16,754 bases of DNA from Entophlyctis helioformis (Eukaryota; Chytridiomycota; Chytridiomycetes; Chytridiales; Chytriomycetaceae): assembly GCA_025526915.1 (NCBI GenBank), contig JAHLKH010000368.1, positions 1 through 16,754 of the forward strand, written 5' to 3'. A program made the translations under genes and the position numbers. Below, one piece after another: positions 1-7,608 of this stretch. Each line of letters starts with the position of its first letter. Within the stretch, counting starts at the first letter, position 1. The notes below the pieces were generated by a model. That model was not told where the DNA came from. It searched no databases and was given only the letters and a program-made list of their open reading frames with translations.

Positions 1-1222
1 GCGGATTCCGCCGCAGACGGCATGTGGACGCACGACAAGTTCGAGGACGGCAAGGCGCCTGCAGCGGGCGAGCAGCCTGTGCCTGTCGAGACAACCGTGC
101 GGCTGAGCAACCTGCACTGGGATGTGAGTTCTGCGTGCTGCTGGCCGGCCTGGGCTCGTCGGCTGGTGTTGTGACTGACGCCTTGTTGAACGGCCGTGCT
201 CGCAGGTCTCGACCGACGACCTCCACGAGCTGTTGGGTGCGTCTGCCGCTGTGTCTTGTGTGCCTGCCTGCCTGCTACTCTGCCTGCTACTCTGCGCTAC
301 TCTGCGTCGCTGTCCTCACATCCAACACGGCCAACCCTCCAATACGCTGACTGACGCATGAATATCTGCTGCCGACACGACCAACCACAACACGCCTCTA
401 CCAGCCACAAATTCGGTATCCTCAAGTCCGCCAACTTGAAGTACGATGCTGCCGGCCGCTCCGAGTGCATTGCAGATCTCGTCTTTGTCACACGCGAATC
501 CGCCTTGAACGCCGTCGAGCTGTACAACGGCCGTGAGCTCGACGGCCTGCCCATGCTTCTCAAGCTCGTCGAGTCCGTCTCGAACCGTCTTGGTCCCGCA
601 GGCAAGACGGCCGGTCGCTCCTCGAGAACCCTGACCAAAGAGATGGCAGAGGTCAGGCGCGGCTTGGCTTCTGCTCCTGTTCCTCCTGCTCCTGCGCAGG
701 CAAGCAAGAAGCCCGTGGATGATATGGATGTTGATATGGATGCTCCGGTTAGAAGCGGCGGCAGCAACAGCAACAACAGCCGTGACCGCAATCGCAGACC
801 CAGCCATGGCGCAGCTGCATCTGCCAATGGAAAGGCAGCACAATCGGGCAACAGCAGCGGCAACAACAGCAACAAGAAACTTGATGACCGTTTGGGCAAG
901 ACTGGACGCCCGCCTTGGAAAGACGCTGGACGACCGTCTGGGCAAGTCGCTCGAGGAGCGTCTCGGCAGAAAACTCGAAGACCGTCTTGGCCCGCTGTCC
1001 ATCGGACCGCTCGGCTCCGACGGCGACTGGAGATCAGCCCAGCGCGGCAGCCGCACCAGTGGCAACAACCGTGGCCGCCAGCAGCGTGACAGTGGCGTGA
1101 CGCAGATGCTGCTTGATGCCCAGATGGACGCGTACAAGAGCACGGCGTCTGGTCGCAAGAACCCGCGTCAGATTGTCAGCTATGCTGGCACCCAGGTTCC
1201 TATGGACGGCAACATGATCTGA
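1..1222 (+). CDS. ALYREF: ALYREF/Yra1-type mRNA export adaptor, 5' partial, two frame breaks
   Basis: Nuclear RNA-binding adaptor of the TREX mRNA export complex by family. Visible exons: 1-123 (donor GTGAGT at 124), 206-236 (after CAG; donor GTGCGT at 237) and from 405 to the TGA at 1220-1222. The RRM starts with VRLSNLHWD, continues STDDLHEL, then FGILKSANLKYDAAGRS and ADLVFV, which is the ALYREF-type RRM. A Gly/Asn/Ser/Arg linker follows, then five tandem eight-residue LDDRLGK-like units (880-991), and a C-terminal LDAQMDAY motif typical of ALYREF/FoP C-ends. Two problems: canonical splicing of exon 2 to exon 3 is one base out of phase with the RRM frame (one more G after the CAG would fix it), and inside the repeat at about 904 the frame moves, as if two bases were lost. 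Either the copy is damaged or the sequence has small errors. The real N-terminus lies left of the window. Confidence 0.82.
880..991 (+). repeat. Tandem 24-bp coding repeat (LDDRLGK-like octads) in the ALYREF gene
   Basis: Five consecutive units of about 24 bp encode L-D/E-D/A/E-R-L-G-K/R-x. The first unit is read in the RRM frame, the other four in the downstream frame. The second unit joins the first with two bases missing relative to the unit length, which creates the frame shift. Such short acidic-basic-leucine units sit where ALYREF-like proteins carry linker and UAP56-binding sequence, but the binding role is inference. Confidence 0.8.
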
Positions 1223-1590
1223 TTAATGGCGGCGATGGCTGGTGTGAATGAAGTGCCGGTGTCAGGGCAGAAGCATGTTCACGAGAGCTCGTGGCCGTGC
1301 GTATCCAGCAAAAAGGCGAGCGCCACTCGCACGAGGGCAGCATGCTCATCAACCGACTGTCTGGATGTCACCAAGCACAAGAGTGGCAAAAAGGTGGTGC
1401 AGAGGGCGGAATCGAACCGCCGCCAACACGGCCACAACGTGACGTACTACCACTATACTACCCCTGCTTCCCTCCTTGTCAATTTTTCGACTATGCCATA
1501 CACTAATGTTGGTTATTGTTCACATCACATTGGGACCAGCTGAGTGCGAATCGTGACTTTGCAGACGACCTGCGGACGGATGGAGCAAGG
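1216..1590 (+). repeat. Direct repeat, left copy of a ~370-bp segment carrying tRNA-His
   Basis: This segment matches 5727-6097 in the same orientation with scattered substitutions and small indels. Shared blocks include the opening GATCTGAT-AATGG, ACGAGAGCTC, GTATCCAGCAAAA, CTCGCACGAGGGCAGCAT, the whole tRNA, GTTCACATCACATTGGGACCA and GACCTGCGGACGGATGG. Similarity begins at the ALYREF stop codon and ends abruptly at about 1590. No protein gene is visible between 1223 and the ankyrin gene start at 1948. The stretch 1591-1905 holds nothing I can identify. Confidence 0.85.
1398..1467 (-). pseudogene. tRNA-His(GUG), left copy, one base missing in the acceptor stem
   Basis: On the minus strand this is nearly identical to the tRNA at 5905-5975: the same 5' acceptor GCAGGGG, A box, anticodon GTG (plus-strand 1433-1435) and B box GGTTCGATTCC. 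The 3' side reads CCGCC then CTCTGC, one C fewer than the right copy, so T stem and acceptor stem cannot both be complete. A run of five T follows the 3' end (plus-strand A 1388-1392), fit for Pol III termination. Probably a decayed copy, or a sequencing slip in a C run. Confidence 0.7.
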
Positions 1591-1885
1591 CATGCATCGT
1601 TCCAAATGTTTGCATATCACGCCGCACAAGTCATGGCACGGGACTGTTGGAAACAATCCAACTGGGCATGCCCAACAGCGCACTGCTTGTGTGCCCAGAG
1701 CTCAGACTGGATCACCACAAGTGATGCTTGCAGCAAGTCCGCTAAACCCATCAGCCTCGAGTCTCTGCACCTGCTCCGCAGTTTACGCTTCGCACCATGT
1801 CCCGCCAAGCTTACCACGCCAGCCACACTGTGCACCACAGCATGCCTTGTCGGTGCATGTCCCACATTCACGTGTGTTATTTGGA

Positions 1886-1895
1886 CGCGATCGCG
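1886..1895. promoter_or_regulatory. CGCGATCGCG palindrome 62 bp upstream of the ankyrin gene ATG
   Basis: A 10-bp perfect palindrome. The same 10-mer occurs at 4057-4066, 60 bp before the ATG of the gene at 4117. Conserved distance upstream of two genes with a shared leader suggests a promoter element; the binding factor is unknown. Confidence 0.5.
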
Positions 1896-1905
1896 CCAAT
1901 TGTTA

Positions 1906-1923
1906 TGGTTGTCTAGACAACCA
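1906..1923. promoter_or_regulatory. 18-bp perfect palindrome 24 bp before the ankyrin gene start
   Basis: TGGTTGTCTAGACAACCA equals its own reverse complement over all 18 bases. It lies between the CGCGATCGCG element and the shared leader. The gene at 4117 has unrelated sequence at the corresponding place, so it is specific to this copy. It could be a dimeric protein site or an RNA hairpin in the 5' leader. Confidence 0.45.
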
Positions 1924-1947
1924 CAAAGCGAGCAAGCGGCTGTGACG

Positions 1948-3234
1948 ATGCAGGCGGAGCGACAGACGGCAGACAACGGAGAGCCAGCAGCAGCGGCCAG
2001 CGACGAGCATGTGCGCCGTCTGCAGAGCCAGCTGCATAGCACAGCTGAGCAGGTCGTTGGAGCGAGCGGCAGCCAGACAGTCGAGCCAGGACAGACAGGA
2101 CAGCCAGCAGCAACGACCGCACAGCCAGGTGTGCCTCGCTATGTGGTGCCGCCAGACACTGGCGACCTCACCTTTGGCAGCAGCCACTGGGACGGCAAGC
2201 CCGCCGAGATCCACGCCATGATCCTCAAGTACGCCGGCCCGCTCACGCTCTTCCTGTGCGGACTGCTCGGCGACACGGACACACTCGACCAAGCGACCAA
2301 GCGAGCAGTGTGGACCGATGCGTTCAAGGTGGACTGGCAGGGCGATCTGGCTCTGCTGCCTGACGTTGAGTTGTCGGTTGAGAACGGACTGCTCCTCGCA
2401 CACTCTCGCTCCATGTACGACCGTCTGTGCAAGCGCTTTCCTCGGCACACCGAGACGGAGTATGCGAAAGACGACGCACACAACAACAACTACGACAAAT
2501 CGTTCTATGGCGTTTACTTTGACAGCCGCCGACTGATGCTCATTCCCATGCGGCACGGCTGGTTCGATCTGATCGACTTTACGCATCCGATCGTACTTGC
2601 TCGCATGGCCATCCGCTTTGACTGCCTCGACCTGCTCAAGCACCTCGACGACGAGTACAAGACGCTCCAGCACTGGATGGCGAAACACGATCCGGCAAGC
2701 GAGTACTGGCAACAGGCTGTTGAGCAAGCAGCACGATACGGACACCTCGACGTTGTGCAGTACTTGTTTGATAAGGGCGTGACGTGCACGACTGAAGCCA
2801 TGGACGAGGCGGCTGGCAACGGTCATCTTCATGTCGTCAAGTGGATCCACGCCAACAGAACCGAGGGATGCACGACCAATGCGATGGATTACGCGGCTGA
2901 AAACGACCACTTGCACGTTGTCAAGTGGCTGCATGCCAACAGGACGGAAGGATGTACGCCTGATGCCATGAGCTGCACGGCTCGCAATGGTCACCTTCAT
3001 GTCATCAAGTGGCTCCACGAGAACAGGACAGAAGTGTCCACAAAGGGGGCGATGAGCTCTGCAGCCCTGAATGGGCGTCTCCATGTTGTGCAGTGGCTGC
3101 ACGAGATCTGCGGCGAAGAGTGCACGTTCGATGTGCTGAAAGGCGCCATTTTCATGGGACACGATGACGTCGTCCAGTACATGCGCTCCAAAGGCTGTCA
3201 CGCACCAAGCAAAGCCGGCAAGAAGGCAGGCTGA
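1948..3234 (+). CDS. F-box-like ankyrin-repeat protein
   Basis: 428 residues from ATG 1948. The frame is open further left, but that part is Cys/Trp-rich, overlaps the duplicated tRNA segment and does not look coding. ATG 1948 is also where similarity to the gene at 4117 begins. Residues 1-60 are polar and low-complexity; 78-105 (HWDGKPAEIHAMILKYAGPLT) resemble an F-box-like helix pair. A middle region with DWQGDLALLP follows. From about 256 to the end there are five to six ankyrin units, with the signature GHLHVVKWLHANRTEGCT repeated. Ankyrin repeats bind proteins; with an F-box-like N-part the likely role is a substrate receptor of an SCF ubiquitin ligase, but this is inference. A coding-like tail continues out of frame after the stop (3237-3440), so the C-terminus may be truncated by a frameshift. 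Confidence 0.8.
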   Translation: MQAERQTADNGEPAAAASDEHVRRLQSQLHSTAEQVVGASGSQTVEPGQTGQPAATTAQPGVPRYVVPPDTGDLTFGSSHWDGKPAEIHAMILKYAGPLTLFLCGLLGDTDTLDQATKRAVWTDAFKVDWQGDLALLPDVELSVENGLLLAHSRSMYDRLCKRFPRHTETEYAKDDAHNNNYDKSFYGVYFDSRRLMLIPMRHGWFDLIDFTHPIVLARMAIRFDCLDLLKHLDDEYKTLQHWMAKHDPASEYWQQAVEQAARYGHLDVVQYLFDKGVTCTTEAMDEAAGNGHLHVVKWIHANRTEGCTTNAMDYAAENDHLHVVKWLHANRTEGCTPDAMSCTARNGHLHVIKWLHENRTEVSTKGAMSSAALNGRLHVVQWLHEICGEECTFDVLKGAIFMGHDDVVQYMRSKGCHAPSKAGKKAG

Positions 3235-3236
3235 AG

Positions 3237-3440
3237 ATGCTGCAGTACGCGGTAGAATATGGATACGCAGTTGAACTCGAAGTGCTTTACCATGCCGATA
3301 TTGTCGCTATCCTGCTTGGCAGCCTCCCACTGGACCGTGCACGAGCGCTGCTTGCAGAAACACACCGAGCATATGCCACCTTGGTCACAATCGAGAGACT
3401 CGAGTCGGCCATCAAGAAACTGCAAGCAACAAGCAAGTGA
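3237..3440 (+). pseudogene. Out-of-frame C-terminal tail of the ankyrin gene
   Basis: Starting two bases after the ankyrin stop, frame 3 reads MLQYAVEYGYAVELEVLYHA, then a helical segment (LLGSLPLDRARALLAETHRAY) and a Lys-rich end, stopping at 3438-3440. Its opening continues the ankyrin helix pattern (DVVQYMRSKG before the stop, RLKMLQYAVEYGYAVELEVLY after), and the frame is open upstream to about 3200. The simplest reading is one gene broken by a one- or two-base indel near 3200-3230. No plausible intron joins the two. It could instead be a separate 67-residue ORF. Confidence 0.5.
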
Positions 3441-3479
3441 CGACTGGATAGCCCAGACTCGCTGTTGGAATGAAGATGT

Positions 3480-4030
3480 GTTTGCTCGTGTGCTGTGAGG
3501 TTGTTACCTTTGACGAATGTGTTGAGCCGCATGTGCACTGCTTTGCATGGCACTTTCAAGCCGGTATGGATCAGCGAGACACCGCGGTGGTTGGACAGAT
3601 CGCTCAGATCGCCCTTCTTTGGCAGCGAGACGATGAACGCCGACTGCCATGTCTTTGGAATGACTGCGTCCTCGAAGATGGCGCTGCACACACTCATCAG
3701 CCACTGTGCTGCTCCCGAGACGCCGGCTGCTGCCGATCGCTGGCGCTGGAGCTCCGGCGGGATCTTTGCATCGAACGCCTTGTAGAACGACGCAGGGATG
3801 CCGTCGTCGGATGCCTTGCGTCCACTCATCTCGGAGATGGCTGTTGCCAGGTCGTTCCAACAAAACAGCAAGTCGGTGGTTCAGGTGGTGGCTGCGGCTC
3901 TCCACATTTGTTGATCCAACCGTCGAGCTCGAAGCCGCCTGATGCGTCTGCTTCCAGCACGGCAAATCTCATTGGCCTCTCGCTTGGCTGCCTTGGCTGC
4001 CTCTGCGTCTGCCTCGACCGCCTTGTCAGT
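3480..4030 (-). mobile_element. Degenerate LINE (non-LTR) reverse-transcriptase fragment
   Basis: The minus strand encodes the N-terminal part of a LINE reverse-transcriptase domain: DLATAISEMSGRKASDDGIP and SFYKAF (template-entry region), then IPKTWQSAFIVSLPKKGDLS and DLSNHRGVSLIHTGLKV, the classic finger motifs before the catalytic palm. It stops near NNLTAHEQ at about 3482, so the YxDD palm, thumb and any endonuclease are missing. Upstream in the same frame, past one in-frame stop near 3881, is an Arg/Ala-rich linker (KREANEICRAGSRRIRRLRARRL) usual ahead of the RT domain. Inactive. It fills the gap between the ankyrin tail (ends 3440) and the promoter of the next gene. Confidence 0.8.
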
Positions 4031-4056
4031 GGCGTCTTTCGAATGCAGCAGATGGC

Positions 4057-4066
4057 CGCGATCGCG
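4057..4066. promoter_or_regulatory. CGCGATCGCG palindrome 60 bp upstream of the ATG at 4117
   Basis: Second occurrence of the 10-mer seen at 1886-1895. Downstream, 4089-4116 repeats the ankyrin gene leader (ACCACAAAGCGAGCA-GCGGCTGTGACG) with one mismatch, directly before ATGCAG in both genes. Confidence 0.5.
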
Positions 4067-4116
4067 TCGAGTGGATCTTGCCGCGAAAACCACAAAGCGA
4101 GCAGGCGGCTGTGACG

Positions 4117-5096
4117 ATGCAGTTGAGGCGGCGGACGGCAGACAAAGAAGCAGAAGCAGCAGCAGACAGCGACAGGCATGTGCGCCGTGTGAAGAGCCGT
4201 CCGAAGGGCACGGCCGAGCAGCCGGACGCTCTGGACAGCACCGACAATGTGCGTGCTGAAGCCGACACGGCCGTTGGAGAGAGCGGCAGCCAAGACGTCA
4301 AACCAGACCAGCCAGCCAAGCGACCCAAAACAGCAGCAACCAAGCGAGGCAAGACGGCGACACCGACGACGACTGCAGAGCCGCCAGCAGCACCAGCAGC
4401 TGCATCTGCACTATCAACAAGTCCAAAGCCGTCAACAGAAGCAGCAACAGTACCGGCGTCTGCACCTGCGTCTGCGTCTGCATCTGCATCTGCATCTGCA
4501 ATAGCAATAGCAGCAGCAGCATCTGCAACCACTTCGACTGCAAAGCGCGGCATTCCACGTCCATCAGCAGCAGCGGTTGTTGCAGCAGCCCCTTCGCGCA
4601 TCCAAGTCGCACCGTCTGTGGGGCACTCTTCCACCAAGCCAATCAACGGAAACCAGCAGCGCACGACGTTGGCATCCCCGCCGATCCATACCCAAGCCAT
4701 CAGACCGCTGCGTCCTCTCTTGCCTCGGCCTCCGTCTGCAACGCGTACAATAGTCGTCCCCCCTCTTGAGAGTGCGATTCTTCCAGTCCAGAAGGCACCA
4801 CAGATCCCAGCCAAGACAGCTCCTGTCGCCCCAAAGGCAGTGAGTGCAAAAAGCACCTCTCAGGGCAAGACGCAGGCAGACGCTCCAGCGCCAGGGGCTC
4901 AAAAACCCAAACGGCAAGCCAAGTCGTGCAAGTATTGCTCTGACAAAGACTGCAAAGGTATGCCTGCGTGTCGATGGAGTCCGCACGGCCATCTACAAGT
5001 CCACACATACACTGACAGTGTGCAATAGGTGGTCGGAAAAGGAACATGTGCCTGGTGTGGGCAGCAAGCCAAACCTTTGAGCGCACCACAGGATGA
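4117..5096 (+). CDS. Ala/Pro/Lys-rich protein with CxxC-x4-C motif and shared N-terminus
   Basis: Start ATG 4117 is chosen because leader and first residues match the ankyrin gene: MQ-x3-R-x-TAD, then D-x-HVRR, TAEQ and VGxSGSQxVxPxQ, within about 75 residues. The rest is low complexity: Ala/Thr/Lys/Pro-rich, with an Ala-Ser run (TCTGCA repeats at 4457-4500), probably disordered. Near the C-end are Lys-rich sequence and CKYCSDKDC (Cys 271, 274, 279), a possible half zinc knuckle. Unspliced, the frame stops at TAG 5026-5028. A GTATGC donor at 4958 and that same TAG as acceptor give a 71-nt intron and a second exon 5029-5096 (ends FERTTG), 302 residues in all; both forms are possible. Function unknown. 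Confidence 0.55.
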
Positions 5097-5384
5097 AGCG
5101 TGCCACTTCTGATGGAGTTGATCATGCCGAATAGGATAGCTTTGTTACCTGCCTTCGTGCACACTATCACGGCATCAACACAATACATGGCTATAATGGG
5201 AGTATCCAAACAGCTTCAACTCTGCTTCCTCTCTCTCTCTCTTCCAGCCTGATATCCACGTGCAGTTGCAGCAGTGTATGCAGCAGGCGATCCACAGAGC
5301 AAAACAAGAATGGTGGCAAGGTGCAGACTTTTTAGGCGATGCCAAAGTTCATTCCAAGAAGATTCCCAGTCCCCAAGACACTAG

Positions 5385-5558
5385 ATGCCATACCCTTTCG
5401 AGCTTAAGGCCGTGCGTAGATCCCTCAGTTATGTCATCCCCCTGGTCCGACACGTCCACGGTGATGTATCCATAAAGTACGCTGGAACACACCATGGGCC
5501 GCCTGAAGAAATGCGCACATTCGCGAGGCGAGTGGACGCACGCCTCCAGGTGCATTGA
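5385..5558 (+). other. Short coding-like stretch, 57 codons, unidentified
   Basis: MPYPFELKAVRRSLSYVIPL, followed by VRHVHGDVSIKYAGTHHG and EEMRTFARRVDARLQ, stop at 5556-5558. Amino-acid composition looks protein-like, with alternating charged and hydrophobic residues. It is preceded directly by TAG, which could be a splice acceptor (CACTAG before the ATG). It may be a lone exon or a relic. The rest of 5097-5726 shows only a pyrimidine run ending CTTCCAG (about 5227-5248), also acceptor-like. I recognise no family. Confidence 0.25.
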
Positions 5559-5726
5559 CTTGCTGCTGGTCACCACAGAGCCAAGACTCTGTGATGTCCG
5601 CAACAGGCAAGGTGCAGACCGCAGATCTGGCACTTGTTCAGCATGCTCATCAATGGCACACTCGATGAGGGGGATTGAGATCTGGGGGATGCCATCAAGG
5701 ATGCTGAAGGCAAACGAGTTGAGCCA

Positions 5727-6097
5727 GATCTGATCAATGGCTGGTGTTTTTGTGGCTCCTAGGTGGTGTCACGGCAAAGGCATGCTCACGAGAGCTCACG
5801 GTCAATGCGTATCCAGCAAAACGACGAGCGCCGCTCGCACGAGGGCAGCATACGCATTGACCGACTGTCTGGATGGCACCGAGCAAAAATGAGGCAAAAG
5901 GTGGTGCAGAGGGGCGGAATCGAACCGCCGCCAACACGGCCACAACGTGACGTACTACCACTATACTACCCCTGCTTTCCTCCTTGGAGGTTTTTCGACT
6001 ATGTGATACAGTAATCTTGGTTAGTGTTCACATCACATTGGGACCAACAGAGTGGGAATCGTGACTTGCAGACGACCTGCGGACGGATGGAGCAAGG
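5727..6097 (+). repeat. Direct repeat, right copy of the ~370-bp tRNA-His segment
   Basis: Partner of 1216-1590, same orientation, about 4.5 kb apart. It carries the better-preserved tRNA. Sequences outside the copies differ on both sides at the right end (CATGCATCG after the left copy, GACGCGCGCG after the right), so the duplicated unit ends at about 1590 and 6097. Confidence 0.85.
5905..5975 (-). tRNA. tRNA-His(GUG): tRNA-His (anticodon GUG)
   Basis: Minus strand, intron-less. Acceptor GCAGGGG pairs with the 3' CCTCTGC (one G-U), discriminator A. D arm GTA/TAC with A box TAGTATAGTGG. Anticodon loop TTGTGGC with GTG at plus-strand 5941-5943; the stem has four pairs with a T-T mismatch at its base. 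T arm GGCGG-TTCGATT-CCGCC with B box. 3' CCA is not encoded, and the extra 5' G of His tRNA would be added after transcription. TTTT at plus-strand 5896-5899, six bases past the 3' end, suits Pol III termination. Confidence 0.93.
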
Positions 6098-6178
6098 GAC
6101 GCGCGCGTTCATTCGTGACTGGCTGTTGTGCAAACGGTGTTTGATTGCAATGCAAAGCAAGCAATGGCGTGAGTGCAC

Positions 6179-6300
6179 TCAGTGCAGGTTGACTTCAACT
6201 GTCCACAGCACGGGCTGGTCGTTGGCGACCGTGACGCGCATGTACTCGGCGCTGCCAGACATAGACTCGACCGCCGTGGCAGCATCGTCGCCAAAACCTC
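6179..6300 (-). other. Possible terminal exon or gene relic, minus strand
   Basis: The minus strand reads GFGDDAATAVESMSGSAEYM, then RVTVANDQPVLWTVEVNLH and a TGA at 6179-6181. The composition is protein-like and unlike the neighbouring non-coding sequence. The frame is closed just upstream (TGA at 6299-6301), where CTCTGAG could serve as an acceptor. No upstream exon can be placed before the hydrolase 3' end at 6393. I do not recognise the family; it may be a fragment of a larger gene. Confidence 0.25.
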
Positions 6301-6370
6301 AGAGACCATGTACGCCATGCCACCACAAACGAACCGGCAGTTGGTAATGCAGCACTTGGATGCTCTAAGG

Positions 6371-6376
6371 TTTATT
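6371..6376 (-). terminator. AATAAA poly(A) signal of the first hydrolase gene
   Basis: AATAAA on the minus strand (plus-strand TTTATT) starts 16 nt after the hydrolase stop codon at 6393-6395. Position and hexamer fit a cleavage/polyadenylation signal. Confidence 0.6.
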
Positions 6377-6392
6377 CAACGTTCAGGTGTTT

Positions 6393-7608
6393 TCAAGGCT
6401 GGACGGCGCTGAGGTGGCGCTCCCATCCCTTGCGCACCGTCTCCAGGAGGAGATCGTTGTGCCACTTGGGGTCTTGCAGGAGCAGAGCGTGGCCACCGCC
6501 CTGGTAGATCTCGAGGCGTGCGTTGAGGCGCTTGGCGAGGTACGCGCAGCTTGACGGCTGGATGAGAATCTGTCAGTGTGTGCATGGTTAGTCAAGTGTG
6601 TATGAAGGACGCGATCAGGAGACAGAGGCGATCGAGTCAATGGAGCATACCTTGTCTTCGTCGCCCGTAATGACAAGGACCGGGTAGCCCTGCTTGCGGA
6701 TGCCGTCGAGGCGGCTGTCGCAGTAGTGGAACGTGGCAGCGCGCTGCTGGCCCTTGAGACCGGCAGGCGTCTGCAGACCAACGGCAGTCGTGCGCTCCGC
6801 CAGGTAGTCCGTGATGTACTCGTGGTTGGTAACGCTCGGGTTCTCTTCGGACGGCTGGTCAAGCCACTTCTTGGGGAACATCAGAGTGGCCTTGAAGCTG
6901 GCACCGCCGCGAATGTCACCGGGAGTAACACCTGTACCAAAGAGGTTCGCCTTGAGCATGGGGAGCTTGAAGGAAAGGAGCGGCACGTTAGATTGCGACT
7001 TGCCTTACAGCATGCGATTGCTTCTTGCGCAGGTGCACTTACAGGAAGACCGTTGAACTTGGAGTAGGTGCTGGCAAGGGTGAGGGAGAGAACACGGTCG
7101 CCGAGGAGAAGCGCAAGCTCCTGCGAGATCATGCCGCCCATGGACACACCGACGACGTTGACGTGGTGCCAGCCGAGGTGGTCGAGCAGACGCATCGCCT
7201 CCTTGGCCATCAGCTTGGTCCTGCAAGCGATCGTAACCAACGCCGCCCGCAGTATCATGTCAGCGCTTGCCAACAGATTGTGCCGGTCGGCGCCACTTTC
7301 GACTTACGTCCACTTTTCGCCGGTCGTCGGCACCGACGACAGGCCAGCGCCTCTGTTGTCAAAGATGCAGACCGAGTACTCGGGCAGAGCCGCAAAGTAG
7401 GCGACCTGCTTGTCCCAGTTGTGGGCAACCGCACTCAAGCCTTTGACAGTGGTGCACATACAGGCCTCAGTCAACGAAGCGACGGCGCAGTGGAGTCCAG
7501 AACCCACATACCGTTGACAAACAGAATGTGCTGCGGCCCGTTGCCGTGCACCTCGTAGTAGAGCTCGACGGGCTCCTGGCCGATATCAGCGACGTTGACC
7601 TTGGGCAT
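6393..7608 (-). CDS. Alpha/beta-fold hydrolase (paralogue 1), five exons
   Basis: Exons 7608-7512, 7440-7308, 7220-7043, 6965-6651 and 6569-6393 (minus) join in phase to 299 residues. Donors are GTATGT, GTAAGT, GTAAGT and GTATGC; introns are 71-87 nt. The fold is clear: IFDNRGAGLSS after strand 4, nucleophile elbow GVSMGG (Ser103), acid region VLVITGDEDK (about Asp238/240) and YQGGGH (His268). The usual HG oxyanion motif is FVNG here. No signal peptide or membrane segment, so probably cytosolic. Substrate unknown: this fold covers esterases, C-C hydrolases and lipases. It is paralogous to the gene at 10016-11625 but lacks that gene's C-terminal extension. Start ATG 7608 matches the paralogue's MPKV start. 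Confidence 0.9.

Noticed and set aside
316..1158. 280-codon minus-strand frame with PRRSSS repeats
   Set aside because: The repeats are the reverse reading of the LDDRLGK units; no independent support.
1516..1947. In-frame upstream extension of the ankyrin protein
   Set aside because: The translated segment is Cys/Trp/Ser-rich without structure and overlaps the tRNA-bearing repeat; homology with the gene at 4117 starts at ATG 1948.
1903..3201. 432-codon open frame on the minus strand opposite the ankyrin gene
   Set aside because: It mirrors the codon pattern of the ankyrin frame; its translation has no domain, while the plus strand has clear ankyrin repeats.
4026..4856. 276-codon minus-strand frame, and a Leu/Gln-rich one at 4298-4642
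   Set aside because: Both are antisense readings of the Ala/Ser/Pro repeats of the plus-strand gene.
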